A stretch of DNA of 64,000 nt from Bog-756 sp963756515 (GCA_963756515.1 CAVWNV010000012.1:62001-126000); one strand, 5' to 3'; numbered from the stretch's first letter, positions 1-9,315 are shown. Numbers and translations are program-made. Notes: generated by a model not told the origin, from the sequence alone.

Positions 1-1000
1 AGGCGAGCAGCAACATGGCGAAATCCCCGGCAGAGAACTCGACGCCCCCGAACTCGCAGTCCTGGGTCAGGGCACGACCGGTCAGCTGCACCGGCGAGAC
101 GTACCGCAGCATCTCCTCCACCCCGCTGCGCGTGACCTCGGGATCGGTGCGGAACCGCTCCAGCTGGTCGGGATGGCGAAGCAGCGCCAGCGTCCCCCCG
201 GCGATGAGATTGACCGTGGTCTCGTGCCCGGCCACCAGCAGCAGGATGCAGGTCGAGAGCATCTCGGCCTCACTCAACGTGGCCCCCCCATCCTCGGCCT
301 CCACCAACCGGCTGAGCAGGTCCTCCCCGGGCCTCCGCTTGCGCTCGGCCAGCAGTTCGAAGAAGTACTGGGAGAACTGGAGCACTGCTTCACCCCGGGC
401 GTCGATGACCTCCTCGGTCAGGAGGAAGTCGGGGTCGAGCCCGCGGGCCAGGGCGTCGGACCACCCCTTGAACCGGTCCCCGTCCTCCGCCGGTACGCCC
501 AGCAGGTCGCAGATCACCTGCACCGGCAGCGGGTGGGCGAATGCCTCGAGCAGGTCGACCTGGTCGGCATCGATGGCCGCGTCGAGCAGCTCGTCCACCA
601 TCACCTGGGTGCGGGTCCGCAGGGACTCCACCACCTTGGGTGTGAATGCCTTCGACACCAGGCCGCGCAGCCGGGTGTGATCAGGCGGGTCCCGGAAGAG
701 GAACGGCCGCATCTCGATCATGGCCTCGGCCATGGGATCGTCCTCGGCGATGGGGGCCCGGATGCCGTTGGGCACCTGGGCTCGGGCCACGTTGAGGCTG
801 TCGGAACTGGCCCGCCTGTCCCGCAGGATGGCCATGCAGTCGGTATGGCGAGCCACGACCCAGAAGCCCAGGTCGTTCCGGTGGATCGGGGCCCGCTCGC
901 GGAGGTCGGCATAGAGCGGGAACGGATCGCTGGACCACAGGGGATCGAACGGATCGAAGACGGGGTGGGTCGAGGCGGGCTCGGCGGTCGAGGGAGGCAC
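1..1000 (-). CDS. Cytochrome P450, C-terminus cut by window edge
   Basis: Heme-thiolate monooxygenase that would oxidise a small hydrophobic substrate using electrons from a ferredoxin. Reading the minus strand from a GTG at 1000 gives a P450 N-terminus (FDPLWSSDPFPLYADLRERAP region), the C-helix area RDPPDHTRLRGLVSKAFTP, the oxygen-binding I-helix motif AGHETT and the K-helix ExxR within EEMLRY. The heme-ligand cysteine loop lies beyond base 1, so the gene is incomplete here. A run of seven G in the gene (284-290 on the plus strand) stays in frame. The start is uncertain: an in-frame GTG at 1033 also exists, and the GGAGG just before 1000 is unusually close. It is divergent from the HNH gene. 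Substrate cannot be told from sequence. Confidence 0.88.
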   Translation of the reverse strand, partial: MPPSTAEPASTHPVFDPFDPLWSSDPFPLYADLRERAPIHRNDLGFWVVARHTDCMAILRDRRASSDSLNVARAQVPNGIRAPIAEDDPMAEAMIEMRPFLFRDPPDHTRLRGLVSKAFTPKVVESLRTRTQVMVDELLDAAIDADQVDLLEAFAHPLPVQVICDLLGVPAEDGDRFKGWSDALARGLDPDFLLTEEVIDARGEAVLQFSQYFFELLAERKRRPGEDLLSRLVEAEDGGATLSEAEMLSTCILLLVAGHETTVNLIAGGTLALLRHPDQLERFRTDPEVTRSGVEEMLRYVSPVQLTGRALTQDCEFGGVEFSAGDFAMLLLA

Positions 1001-1049
1001 TCCTCCCGATGGTAGCGACCGGAGACGTGTCACACCCTCCCCCCATACT

Positions 1050-2609
1050 GTGCCCATGGCTCCGTTGGCCACCACGATCGACTCCGAAAGGACCGGACAT
1101 CCCGGTCTTCTGGCCCGGATGGCCGCGCACCGGGCCGAGGCGGAATCGATCGTCGCCGAGTTGGATCCCGACCGCCTGCTGGGCCACGACGCCACCGCCC
1201 TCTATGCCGAGTTCGCCGCCTCCGAGCGCCTGATGCAGGCAGGAAAGACGTTGCTGGCCCCCCGGATCGAGACCTCGGGAGTATGGCGGGACGACGGACA
1301 CAGGGACGCCGCCTCCCACCTGGCTGCGGTGGAGGGGGTCTCGGCCGGCCAGGCCCGGGGAACTCTCATGAACGGACGACGGTTGGAGGAGCTGCCCGGA
1401 ACCGAAGAGGTGCTGCGCCAGGGCCGGCTGTCGGCCCCCAAGCTGACCGAGCTCTGCGGCGCGGGAGCGCTCGACCCGGCCCGCGAGTCCGAGCTGTTGC
1501 GGGGAGCGGCCGACGAACCGTTGGCACTCGTGAAGCAGCGGTGCCGGCGCTCACGGGCCACGTCGGCCCGGAAGGACCCGATGGCGACGATGCGGAAGGT
1601 CCACGCCGATCGTTACTTCAACTCGTGGACCGACGCCGAGGGGGCCTTCTGCTTCCAGGGTCGGGACACGGCGGAACGGGGGGTCAGGATCCTCAACCAT
1701 CTGAGACATGTCGCCGACTGTCTGCAGAAGGAGCGCAGGGCCGGCCAGGGCGGCGCCCGGGGACAGGGGCCCGATCCGGTGGGCGAGCCGGCCAGGGGCG
1801 ACGGGCCCGATCACATCACGCCGCGGGCCCTGTGGGCCGACGCCTTCTTCACCCTGATGACCCAGCGGACCGTGGATGGAACCGCCCCCGGCGATCCGGT
1901 GGTACCGGGTCCAACGGCTGCTCCGGCCCATCGAACCGCCACCTCGGACACGTCCCGACCGGGCCGCCGGCCGCGAGGCTCCCCCGCTCCACCCGCTCTG
2001 GACCTCCACGATCCTCGACCCCCTCCCTCCCCCGACTCCCTCTCGATCGTCACCCGGCCACCCGACTGCACCGGCATCGTGCGGGTGGAGCTGGCCGCCC
2101 TGTTGCGGGGAGAGGTCGAGCCCGGCGAGATCTGTGAGATCGACGGCCAGGGACCGATTCCGGTGGAGCTGGCCCGGGGTCTGCTGACCGATTCGAACCT
2201 GACCATCCTGTTCCACGAGGCCGGGGACATCCGGGCCGTCTCCCACCTGGGGCGGACCATCAACGCCACACTGCGAACCGCCCTCGTCTACCGTGACCGG
2301 ACCTGCGTGGTGCCGGGCTGCGGTGTGGGTGTGGGACTCGAGATCGACCACGTCCACGAGCTCCATCTGGGCGGACCCACCCAGCTCGACAATCTGGCCC
2401 TGCTCTGCCGCCACCACCATCGGCTGAAGACATACGAGGGGTGGGTGCTCACCCGCCTCGGCGTGGACACCGACGGCCAGACCCGGTGGTCCTTCGAGCC
2501 CCAGGCGCCTTTCGGCCAGGAGCCCGACCTGGGGATCGACGTCGGGAAGGACGGCCGGGACCGACGCTCCTCCACCGAGTGGGGATGGCCCCGACCGGAC
2601 ACGGTCTAG
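1050..2609 (+). CDS. DUF222 / HNH endonuclease domain protein (13E12-type)
   Basis: About 517-519 residues. The N-terminal two thirds is the helical DUF222 region common in actinobacterial multicopy 13E12-repeat proteins; the C-terminus holds an HNH nuclease module with CVVPGCG, the paired EIDHVHEL histidine motif and LALLCRHHHRLKTYEGW, i.e. a Cys-supported beta-beta-alpha metal fold. Between them (about residues 220-330) is a low-complexity Pro/Arg-rich linker. These proteins are abundant in actinobacterial genomes; nuclease activity is presumed from the fold and the biological role is unknown. Start GTG 1050 or ATG 1056; no clear ribosome site. The stop shares the bases CTAG (2606-2609) with the stop of the convergent TraD-like gene. 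Confidence 0.85.
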   Translation: MPMAPLATTIDSERTGHPGLLARMAAHRAEAESIVAELDPDRLLGHDATALYAEFAASERLMQAGKTLLAPRIETSGVWRDDGHRDAASHLAAVEGVSAGQARGTLMNGRRLEELPGTEEVLRQGRLSAPKLTELCGAGALDPARESELLRGAADEPLALVKQRCRRSRATSARKDPMATMRKVHADRYFNSWTDAEGAFCFQGRDTAERGVRILNHLRHVADCLQKERRAGQGGARGQGPDPVGEPARGDGPDHITPRALWADAFFTLMTQRTVDGTAPGDPVVPGPTAAPAHRTATSDTSRPGRRPRGSPAPPALDLHDPRPPPSPDSLSIVTRPPDCTGIVRVELAALLRGEVEPGEICEIDGQGPIPVELARGLLTDSNLTILFHEAGDIRAVSHLGRTINATLRTALVYRDRTCVVPGCGVGVGLEIDHVHELHLGGPTQLDNLALLCRHHHRLKTYEGWVLTRLGVDTDGQTRWSFEPQAPFGQEPDLGIDVGKDGRDRRSSTEWGWPRPDTV

Positions 2610-4174
2610 GTCTCCCCCGGGGCGCCGGCCGCCCCGCCGGCACGGACCCGCAGGACCGGATCGGTGAACCAGTCCCTCAGCCGCAGCCGTGTCGGCGGCA
2701 GGTCCCCGTAGACCAGTACACCGTGGCCGGGGGCGATGCGGCGGAGTGCGTCGGGAGGTGCCAGCCGTCTCGTCGACGGCGACCGGGTGGTGCTGTGACC
2801 TCCATGACCGCCCCGGGTGGTGGCCGGCAACAGCACTTCCTCGTCACCGATCAGGTGGGTGGCGTAGTCGAGCGTGGCCGGGTCCGAGATGCCCGACAGG
2901 AACAGCTTGGCCCGGTGGTTGTTCACCACGGTGGTGGCCCGAGGTCCGTACCGGGCGTTGATCTGGGCCAGGTCGTGCCAGATGGTCACCAGCTGGACGC
3001 CGTGGCCGGCTGCCGTGGCCGCCAGGGCATCGAGATCGCCCAGGGGGGCGATGTTGGCCGCTTCGTCGAGGACCACCAGCAGGGGCGGATCGAGCGGGCG
3101 GTGGGTCAGGGTCACCCGGTCGTAGGCATGGTCGAGGATGGCCCGGACCACCGACACGAACAGCGGGGTCAACCTCCGCTGATCGTGGGCCGGCGCGCAC
3201 AGGTAGAGGCTGTTGTCGCCACCCAGCAGGCGAGCCGGGTCGATGAGCGTCGGGCCCACACCACCGTCGGCAACGGGGATGCCGTCGGCGAACGGCTCGA
3301 GGATGGTCTCGGCCGTGGTGTAGATCGAGCTCCGCTGGCGCTCCTCCTTGCCGAACGTGGACCAGGCCGCATGTACCGCCTCGGGAACTCCGGCCGACGA
3401 GAGCCGGTCGAGTACCTCGGTCTCCTCGCGGGTGTCCACCCACCGGATCACGTCCCGCATGTCATCGCCGCCGCGCGCCGCCGCGAACAACAGCGGCGCC
3501 AGCATCCTGGTGGCGGTGGCATACCAGAAGTCGCCGTCGCCCATGGGGCCGACCGAGCCCTTGGCCACTTCGGTCAGCCCCGCCGCGGCCCGGCGGGCGC
3601 CGGGCCATGTCCGACAGCTCCCGAGTGGCGACCACGCGGCCGAGTCCATGCCCGTCGATCCGGACGGATCGAAGCACGAGACCTCACCACGTCCCCGCCG
3701 GTGGGCAATGGTGTGGTCGACCAGGTCGGTCTTCACGCTGGCCGCCACCACCGGGCCCCGCCACTCGAGTATGGCGGGCACGGCGAATCCCGCCGTCTTG
3801 TGCGACTGGGTCGGGCCGAACACGATGACCGACTGGGCCGGTTCGGACGCCACCAGTCGACGCCCCACACGACCCAGTGCCAACCTCCCCGGTGGCATCC
3901 GATCGTCGGTCCGTCCCGGCGTGACCGTGATCGCTCCGAGGTCCCTCGGTCGTGCCCACCGGGCCGGCGATCTCCCGTCGGCCCCGCCCTCACTGTGCCG
4001 CCCCCGGGTCGGCGGGGTTCGGGCCATCGATCCAAACGATGGACGGCGCATCGTCGCGGGGCGTGGCCTGTTCCCCGGATGCCGGCCGGATCCGGACACA
4101 TCCCGGCCGAACACACCGGCTCCGACGAAGACGCTCACCCCGACGATCGTGGAAGCGATCGACGCCGGATTCAC
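2606..4174 (-). CDS. VirD4/TraD-like type IV secretion coupling ATPase
   Basis: 522 residues. Coupling-protein family ATPase that in conjugative or secretion systems feeds substrate to the channel at the membrane. Walker A is GPTQSHKT at residues 120-127 and Walker B is PLLVVLDEAANI with Asp370-Glu371; the flanking TYPE IV coupling core (AVPAILEW, TIWHDLAQINARYG, TTVVNNHRAKLFLSG) is well preserved. One hydrophobic segment near residues 5-22 could anchor it. Start ATG 4174 overlaps the upstream VirB4-like gene by 4 bp, making it the last gene of the five-gene operon. No relaxase is visible next to it, so whether DNA or protein is moved is unknown. Confidence 0.88.
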   Translation of the reverse strand: MNPASIASTIVGVSVFVGAGVFGRDVSGSGRHPGNRPRPATMRRPSFGSMARTPPTRGRHSEGGADGRSPARWARPRDLGAITVTPGRTDDRMPPGRLALGRVGRRLVASEPAQSVIVFGPTQSHKTAGFAVPAILEWRGPVVAASVKTDLVDHTIAHRRGRGEVSCFDPSGSTGMDSAAWSPLGSCRTWPGARRAAAGLTEVAKGSVGPMGDGDFWYATATRMLAPLLFAAARGGDDMRDVIRWVDTREETEVLDRLSSAGVPEAVHAAWSTFGKEERQRSSIYTTAETILEPFADGIPVADGGVGPTLIDPARLLGGDNSLYLCAPAHDQRRLTPLFVSVVRAILDHAYDRVTLTHRPLDPPLLVVLDEAANIAPLGDLDALAATAAGHGVQLVTIWHDLAQINARYGPRATTVVNNHRAKLFLSGISDPATLDYATHLIGDEEVLLPATTRGGHGGHSTTRSPSTRRLAPPDALRRIAPGHGVLVYGDLPPTRLRLRDWFTDPVLRVRAGGAAGAPGET

Positions 4175-5601
4175 GCCACCGGTTCGTCCGTGCGCGGCCC
4201 GCGGCGCGGCCCGCGGCGCGGCGGTCCGTCGTGCGGTCCGCCGATCGGGCCACTGGCTGGCCCGTCGCCCGGTTGGCCCGGTTGCTCGTCCATGGCCTGG
4301 TCAGTGTCGGTCAACCACCGCTCGCCCGACGCCAGGCGGTGCTCGACCAGGAACGACCGGGACCCGACCTTCCACAACGCCATCCCTCGACGGAGCTGGG
4401 CGACCAGTTCGGCCTCGGTCTCGGTCAACCCCAGGAGGTCGCGGGTGCGGGCCACCTCGCCCGGGGACTGGGCGTAGACGACCCGGGTCTCGGAGTCGGA
4501 CAGCAGACCTTCGGCCAGGTTCACCTGCTCCGATCCCTCCGCGCCGACCGCCCGGAGATCGGACAGCCGGTGCAGGACCGCCATGTTGGCCACCCCGTTG
4601 GCCCTCGACATCTTCCAGGATGTCTGGAGCCAACGTGCCACGCCGAGGTTGGACAGGATGGCCCAGGCCTCGTCCACCACCACGATGATCCGGTTTCTGT
4701 GCCGGGTCCGGACGGCGCTCTGGAGCCAGGCCGCGGCACAGGCCATGAGGACGCCGAGGGCCGGCGAGTGGTACACGGCTGACAGGTCCAGGACCACCAG
4801 CGGTCCGTCGAGCCGGAGACCCGGCGTGGTGGGCCCGTCGAACATCCCGCAGAGGTCCCCGTGGACCAGTCGACGGAGTTCCAGCGCCACGTCCCTCCCG
4901 TCCTCCAGCAGAACGGCGCGGGTGGTCCGCAGCGCGGTGGCAGCGTCGAGGCCCGGTTCGAGTAGGGCTTCCACCACCTGGGGGAGGGTGGGGGCCTGCA
5001 TCCGGGCCACCGCGGCCCGTTCGGTGGCCTGGCCCAAAGCGGCATCGATGGCGGCCCTCTCCCGGGGGAGCAGCTCGCGTCCCAGACAGGCCACGGCCAG
5101 GGACGAGGTGAGGACGACCCGGCGTCGGCGGGCACCGTCACCGACGTCGGTGCCGGGAGGTTCCGACGCCGCCGAGCTGTCACGCCGACCGCCGGTCCCG
5201 TCGTCGGGATCCTCCCCGGTGTCCAGCGGATTCAGGCGGATGTCGCCCCCGGGGCGGAGTGCGGCCGGGCGGACGCCCCACGCCTGGGCCAACGGACCGT
5301 ACTCACCCTTCGGGTCGACCACCCAGGCGTGGCGACCGAACACGGCCTGGCGCCAGAGATAGGACTTCACGAAGGAGCTCTTGCCCCGACCGATCTGCCC
5401 GATGACCAAGGCGTTCGGATTGGTCACCACCCCGTTCCGGTAGAGGACGAACGGGTCGTACACGAACGAGCCGCCGAGCACGTCGCGTCCGATGAGCACG
5501 CCCTCGTGCCCCAGCCCGGCCTCGCTGGCCAGCGGGTAGGCGGCGCACAAGTGGCGGGTGGTGGTCACGTGGGCCGGGACACGTGGCCCGACGGCCGTCA
5601 C
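4171..5601 (-). CDS. VirB4/TraC-like ATPase of type IV secretion locus
   Basis: 476 residues, soluble P-loop ATPase. Walker A GQIGRGKSS at about 68-76, DPKGEYG at 96-102, and Walker B RIIVVVDEAWAIL with Asp310-Glu311 match VirB4/TraG-type conjugation ATPases, shortened at the N-terminus relative to proteobacterial VirB4 as is usual in the actinobacterial SCO6880-linked loci. Family knowledge places it at the inner face of the channel as an energising subunit. The C-terminal about 30 residues are a Gly/Pro/Arg-rich tail encoded by GC-rich short repeats near 4190-4230. It overlaps both neighbours by 4 bp (5598-5601 and 4171-4174), implying translational coupling. Confidence 0.85.
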   Translation of the reverse strand: MTAVGPRVPAHVTTTRHLCAAYPLASEAGLGHEGVLIGRDVLGGSFVYDPFVLYRNGVVTNPNALVIGQIGRGKSSFVKSYLWRQAVFGRHAWVVDPKGEYGPLAQAWGVRPAALRPGGDIRLNPLDTGEDPDDGTGGRRDSSAASEPPGTDVGDGARRRRVVLTSSLAVACLGRELLPRERAAIDAALGQATERAAVARMQAPTLPQVVEALLEPGLDAATALRTTRAVLLEDGRDVALELRRLVHGDLCGMFDGPTTPGLRLDGPLVVLDLSAVYHSPALGVLMACAAAWLQSAVRTRHRNRIIVVVDEAWAILSNLGVARWLQTSWKMSRANGVANMAVLHRLSDLRAVGAEGSEQVNLAEGLLSDSETRVVYAQSPGEVARTRDLLGLTETEAELVAQLRRGMALWKVGSRSFLVEHRLASGERWLTDTDQAMDEQPGQPGDGPASGPIGGPHDGPPRRGPRRGPRTDEPVA

Positions 5602-7254
5602 GAGAGACCCCGGCCCAACGGCAGTGTGCAGGCGAACGCGGTGTCCTGCTCACCGAAGAGCAGACGGAGATCGATACGGGCCTGACCGGCCGCCTGCTCG
5701 AGCGCGGCCCGCGACGCGGCCAGTTCGTCTCGGGAATCGGCGGTCACCGTGACGTAGCCGGAGAATCGGTACTGGGCGTGACCGTCGGCCAGTTCGGCGT
5801 CGCGCTCCTCGGCGCTCTCCTTCTCTCGGGCGTGCCGGGCCGTGTCCAAGAACCCGCCGCGACGGCGCAGCTCGCCGTCGGCGATGTCGGCCGTCCGGGC
5901 CTGGGCCACCTGGCGGGCGGCCCGGCTCGGGCTGACGGGCTCCATGGTCAGGACGATGGAACGGCGCAGCGGCGAGAACAGCAACGGTCCGAGGAAGTCC
6001 GGGGTCACGTCGACCCGGGGCCACTCCGCGATCCAGTAGGTGGCCTGCCAGGTGGCGTCGGTCCGGAGCGCGTCCCAGTGCGGCTCGACGGCCATGGGCC
6101 AGGGCCAGGCGGGGGCGGTGGTGGTGGCGGGATTGGTGGAGGTGGCAGTGGGTTCGCCGGTTGGGCCGTCGGCATCCCCCTCCAGTGCGGAAGGCTCCCC
6201 GCCCGGTGCGAAGGCGTCGCTGATCACCCGGCTCGAACGCGGCGGGACCGAGCACCCCCTCGACGGAGATGTCCGCCCCGTCGAGCGCACGATGGAGGGC
6301 CAGGAGTTCGCGGCCCAGCACGGTCCCGACCCCGGTCGCGCCCCGGCCCGTGGTTCGGATCCACCCTGACGGGCGGGTAGGGCCGGTCGCTCTGGCCGAT
6401 CGGATGGGTCGGGACGAACGGCTCGGGCGCGAGGTGCGCACGGACAGCACCACGAAGACGCGGTGGCGTCGCGTGACCGGTGACGACTCGTCGACCAGCG
6501 CCCGGTATGACCGTCCGGCCGGGGTGTCGGCGCCGAGCACCGCATGGTCGGACCAGTGTCGCCGTAGCGAGCTCCCGTCGTCGGGAAGGCACGACTCGAT
6601 CCACTGGACGCGGTGCACGTCGGACCCCTCCCGGGCCATCGCCGCCAGCACCCGGGCCCACGCGGCGATGCGGGAGTCCTGATCGGAGGGTCCCAACAGG
6701 GCGAAGCTGTGGCCCCGGACCGCCAGCACGGCCGAGGTGGTGCGGGCCGGCTCGTCGATGACCACACCGATCTCCGGAGACAGGGCGGACGGGGATAGGG
6801 ACTGGTCGGCCAGGGTGGCGGCCACCACCGACAGGCCGGTGAAGACCGAAGGCCGGGCCCGACCGCGGGCCGCCATCGTGGCCAGCCGGGTCGTCATGCC
6901 CTCCCCACCGGTCTGCGTCTCGGCCACCGCCTCGTGACCCAGCCGGGGCCCAGGGGCGCGCTGCACGCCGTCACCCGTTGACCGGACCCAGGCCCAGCGG
7001 GCGGCCAGGGGCAGCCACTGCTCGCCGGTCCGGCCCAGGATGGGCCAGAACGCCAGGGCCACACCGGTCCCCACGCTGAACAGGGCGACGACCAGACCCA
7101 CCACCGACGGGGCCAACCGCAGGGCCAGGACGCCGACCACCAGGCTCAGCGCCACCGAGGCGATCTGGCCCCCACGCCAGCCGGCAATGACCCCCCGCCT
7201 CTCCAGCGGCGAGAACCGGTAGCGGACGCGCTCCGCACTCCGGTGGTCAGGCAT
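5598..7254 (-). pseudogene. SCO6880-like type IV secretion protein, split by one-base frameshift
   Basis: From ATG 7254 (MPDHRSAERVRYRFSPLERRG) the frame gives two N-terminal membrane helices (about residues 26-68) and the conserved middle of the SCO6880 family up to the segment VEGVLGPAAFEPGD. There homology jumps by one base into a second frame (RVISDAFAPGGEP onward), which continues without stops to 5598 through YWIAEWPRVDVTPDFLGPL and ends LFGEQDTAFACTLPLGRG. Removing one C at about 6230-6231 joins both halves into a 551-residue protein of normal family length. A Ser/Arg/Pro-rich linker precedes the break. Start overlaps the upstream stop by 8 bp and the end overlaps the VirB4-like start by 4 bp. 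Either a real recent inactivation or a sequence error. Confidence 0.8.
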
Positions 7255-8827
7255 CGCCGGCCGGACGGCCCGGCCCGCCGCCGGTCGTCCCTGACGACGG
7301 CCCCCCGGGTGGTGTGGTCGGGGCGGCGACCAACCGGATCCCGAGTTCGTCACGCCCGAGGGCATCGGCCCGGAAGGCTCCCGTCTGGCGTGGCAACGGC
7401 GTCAGCGGTCCGAGCGGGCCGGCCGGCGCCATGTCCGATTGCTCCACGCCACCCTGGTCCCCCATGGACCCGATTTGGTTTGCGATGGCCGTGGCCTCAG
7501 GGTGCACGGCCCACAGCGGGATGCTGTGACCGGGAGCAGCCATGGTGCCGACCCCCGTGGAGTCCGCCGATGAGGGACCGGGGTCGGGTCCACCGCCCGG
7601 GGTGCCCGCAGCGCCGGTACCGCCTCCCCCGCCCCGGCCTGCTCCGCCGGTGCCGGCAACAGTGCCGGCGACGGTGCCCGAGACAGCGCCGCCACCCACA
7701 CCGGCAGCGGCCCCGGCCAGCGACCCCGCCGCCGACATGCGCACCGCCGTCTGGGCCAGGCCCCTCATCGGGACGGTGGCTGTCTGGCGGGCGCGGTGAC
7801 TGAGGGACTCGAGGTGACCGACGGCTCCCGCCTCGGCGAACGGCAGCAGTCGGAAGAGGGCCCACGGAGCCAATCCGGCCAAGAGGAGGAGGGCCGCTCC
7901 TCCCAGCACGGCATCGAACCCGCTGCTGGACCCGTCCGACGGCGTGCCCCCGGGTGTGGATCCGGTTCCAGCGGCCAGGGCGCCTACGGCCAGGCTGAGG
8001 ACCGAGACGATCACGAACTTCCCCAAGATGAGCGCTACCAGGGTGTCCACCAGACGCCTGCACCAGTGGGAGATGGCCGGCCACGCCAGGCTGGCCAGCG
8101 CCAGCGGCAGGAACAGGACGGCCACATAGACGGCGGAGGCCCGGATCAGGAGCTCCACCCACACCAGAACGGCCCCGAACACCACGGCCAGGGCCCCGAG
8201 GAAGAGCACGAAGGCCGGTGCCGACGGTTGGCCTCCGGCCGAAGCTCCGGTGAGGGCGAGGGTCACCGATGCCATGAAGTGCCCGGAGTCGAGTCCGGCG
8301 CTCTGGGCCACGGCCGCGCTCATCGCATCGGTGACCGACAGACCGAGCTGGACCAACTGCACCGCCACCGCCGTCAACAGCACGGCCAGCGGCACATTGA
8401 CCAGCACCGACCGCACCAGCCTCGACGCGTCCTGGCGGTAGACGGACTGGACGATCCCGAGCAGGAGCAGGGGGACGATGACCACGCCGGCCAGCTCGGC
8501 CATGGTCTGGTAGTGGACGGTGAACCACGAGGCGTCGAGCTCCACGCCGGTGGTGGCGCCGAGCACCGTTCCGACCTGGGCCAACAACCACGAGGCGCCG
8601 TCCGCCACCCAGCTACCCAGGTCGTTGAGCACGCTGTCGACGCCGAATCCGGCCGCCTGGGAGACCGCCGAACCGGCCAACCCGGCCGCCCCGGTCACCC
8701 CTCCCACCCCGGCGCCCGCTCCCGAGGCCAGCCCGCACACCTGGCTCAGTCCGGCCGGCGCCAGTGCCGACGCCGCCGCTGAGCACGAGAGCCCGGGCAC
8801 GACGGGGACACCTCCGAGGACCGTCAA
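7247..8827 (-). CDS. Polytopic membrane protein, VirB6/TrbL-like position
   Basis: 526 residues with about five or six hydrophobic segments between residues roughly 105 and 345 (for example AGVVIVPLLLLGIVQSV, NVPLAVLLTAVAVQLVQLGL, FVLFLGALAVVFGAVLVWV). The N-terminus is Ala/Gly-rich and may be exported. The C-terminal 170 residues are a Gly/Pro/Ser/Thr-rich, probably disordered region. Topology and location in the operon match the TrbL/VirB6-type channel subunit of SCO6880-linked loci; this is inference from architecture rather than from diagnostic residues. Start is TTG at 8827, one base after the stop of the upstream small membrane gene; no better in-frame start was found nearby. Confidence 0.75.
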   Translation of the reverse strand: MTVLGGVPVVPGLSCSAAASALAPAGLSQVCGLASGAGAGVGGVTGAAGLAGSAVSQAAGFGVDSVLNDLGSWVADGASWLLAQVGTVLGATTGVELDASWFTVHYQTMAELAGVVIVPLLLLGIVQSVYRQDASRLVRSVLVNVPLAVLLTAVAVQLVQLGLSVTDAMSAAVAQSAGLDSGHFMASVTLALTGASAGGQPSAPAFVLFLGALAVVFGAVLVWVELLIRASAVYVAVLFLPLALASLAWPAISHWCRRLVDTLVALILGKFVIVSVLSLAVGALAAGTGSTPGGTPSDGSSSGFDAVLGGAALLLLAGLAPWALFRLLPFAEAGAVGHLESLSHRARQTATVPMRGLAQTAVRMSAAGSLAGAAAGVGGGAVSGTVAGTVAGTGGAGRGGGGGTGAAGTPGGGPDPGPSSADSTGVGTMAAPGHSIPLWAVHPEATAIANQIGSMGDQGGVEQSDMAPAGPLGPLTPLPRQTGAFRADALGRDELGIRLVAAPTTPPGGPSSGTTGGGPGRPAGDA

Positions 8828-8828
8828 C

Positions 8829-9197
8829 TCAGTGCACGCCCGATCCGGCCGTGTAGAAGAAGCTCACGATGCCCGGACCCGCCCCGATCAGGAGGGCGGC
8901 GAACCCGGAGATCAGAACGGCACGACGACCGACGAAGGTCTGCTGGTAGTTCTGCCCGTGGGAGCCGAGGGCCCAGGCCGCCGCCCCGATCACCAGTCCC
9001 ACCAGGGCCAGAGCCAGGGCCCAGAACTGCAGGCCGTTCATGAGGTTCTGGAGCAGTTGACCGCCGGGCAGCTGCGTCGGATCGGGCTTCATGGTCACGA
9101 CGTCGACCGTCCGGACCGCCATGACGTGAGCGAGACCGACGGCGCGGACGAGGCCGGCGGCCGGGTTTCCGATGGCGGGGAGCGGGTTGGCGTGCAT
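8829..9197 (-). CDS. Small two-helix membrane protein, DUF6112-like, first gene of secretion operon
   Basis: 122 residues from ATG 9197, or 87 from the ATG at 9092 (MKPDPTQLPGGQLLQNLMN). Two hydrophobic helices (WALALALVGLVIGAAAWAL and VLISGFAALLIGAGPGIVSFF) flank a short polar stretch SHGQNYQQTFVGRRA. Size and pattern resemble the small integral membrane proteins (DUF6112) that precede VirB6-like genes in actinobacterial loci, in a position equivalent to pilin/VirB2. The assignment is by pattern recognition and context, so moderate. It opens the operon and is downstream of an AT-rich promoter island with direct repeats. Confidence 0.7.
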   Translation of the reverse strand: MHANPLPAIGNPAAGLVRAVGLAHVMAVRTVDVVTMKPDPTQLPGGQLLQNLMNGLQFWALALALVGLVIGAAAWALGSHGQNYQQTFVGRRAVLISGFAALLIGAGPGIVSFFYTAGSGVH

Positions 9198-9218
9198 GGG
9201 CCCAGCGTACGGATCCCC

Positions 9219-9257
9219 ATTGTACTTTTCAATACTTTTTATGTATTTTCAATACTT
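9219..9257 (-). promoter_or_regulatory. AT-rich promoter island with two 12-bp direct repeats
   Basis: On the plus strand the 12-mer TTTTCAATACTT occurs at 9226-9237 and again at 9246-9257, exactly 20 bp apart (about two helical turns). On the minus strand a TACAAT hexamer (9224 to 9219) lies just downstream, a good -10 for the secretion operon starting at 9197. The island is strikingly AT-rich for this genome. Direct repeats at this spacing suggest a dimeric regulator; which one is unknown. Confidence 0.55.
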
Positions 9258-9315
9258 CCTCGACGGACCCGGCTGCATCGTCGCCAAGGGCCGCGCAGCC
9301 TGCCATGCTTAGGCT

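Noticed and set aside
284..290. Frameshift in the P450 gene at a run of seven G
   Set aside because: The reading stays in one frame across the run and continues into the AGHETT motif.
7255..7365. Upstream start for the SCO6880-like protein at 7365
   Set aside because: The extra 37 residues are a shadow of the upstream gene's tail; ATG 7254 begins the family-like sequence and overlaps the upstream stop by 8 bp.
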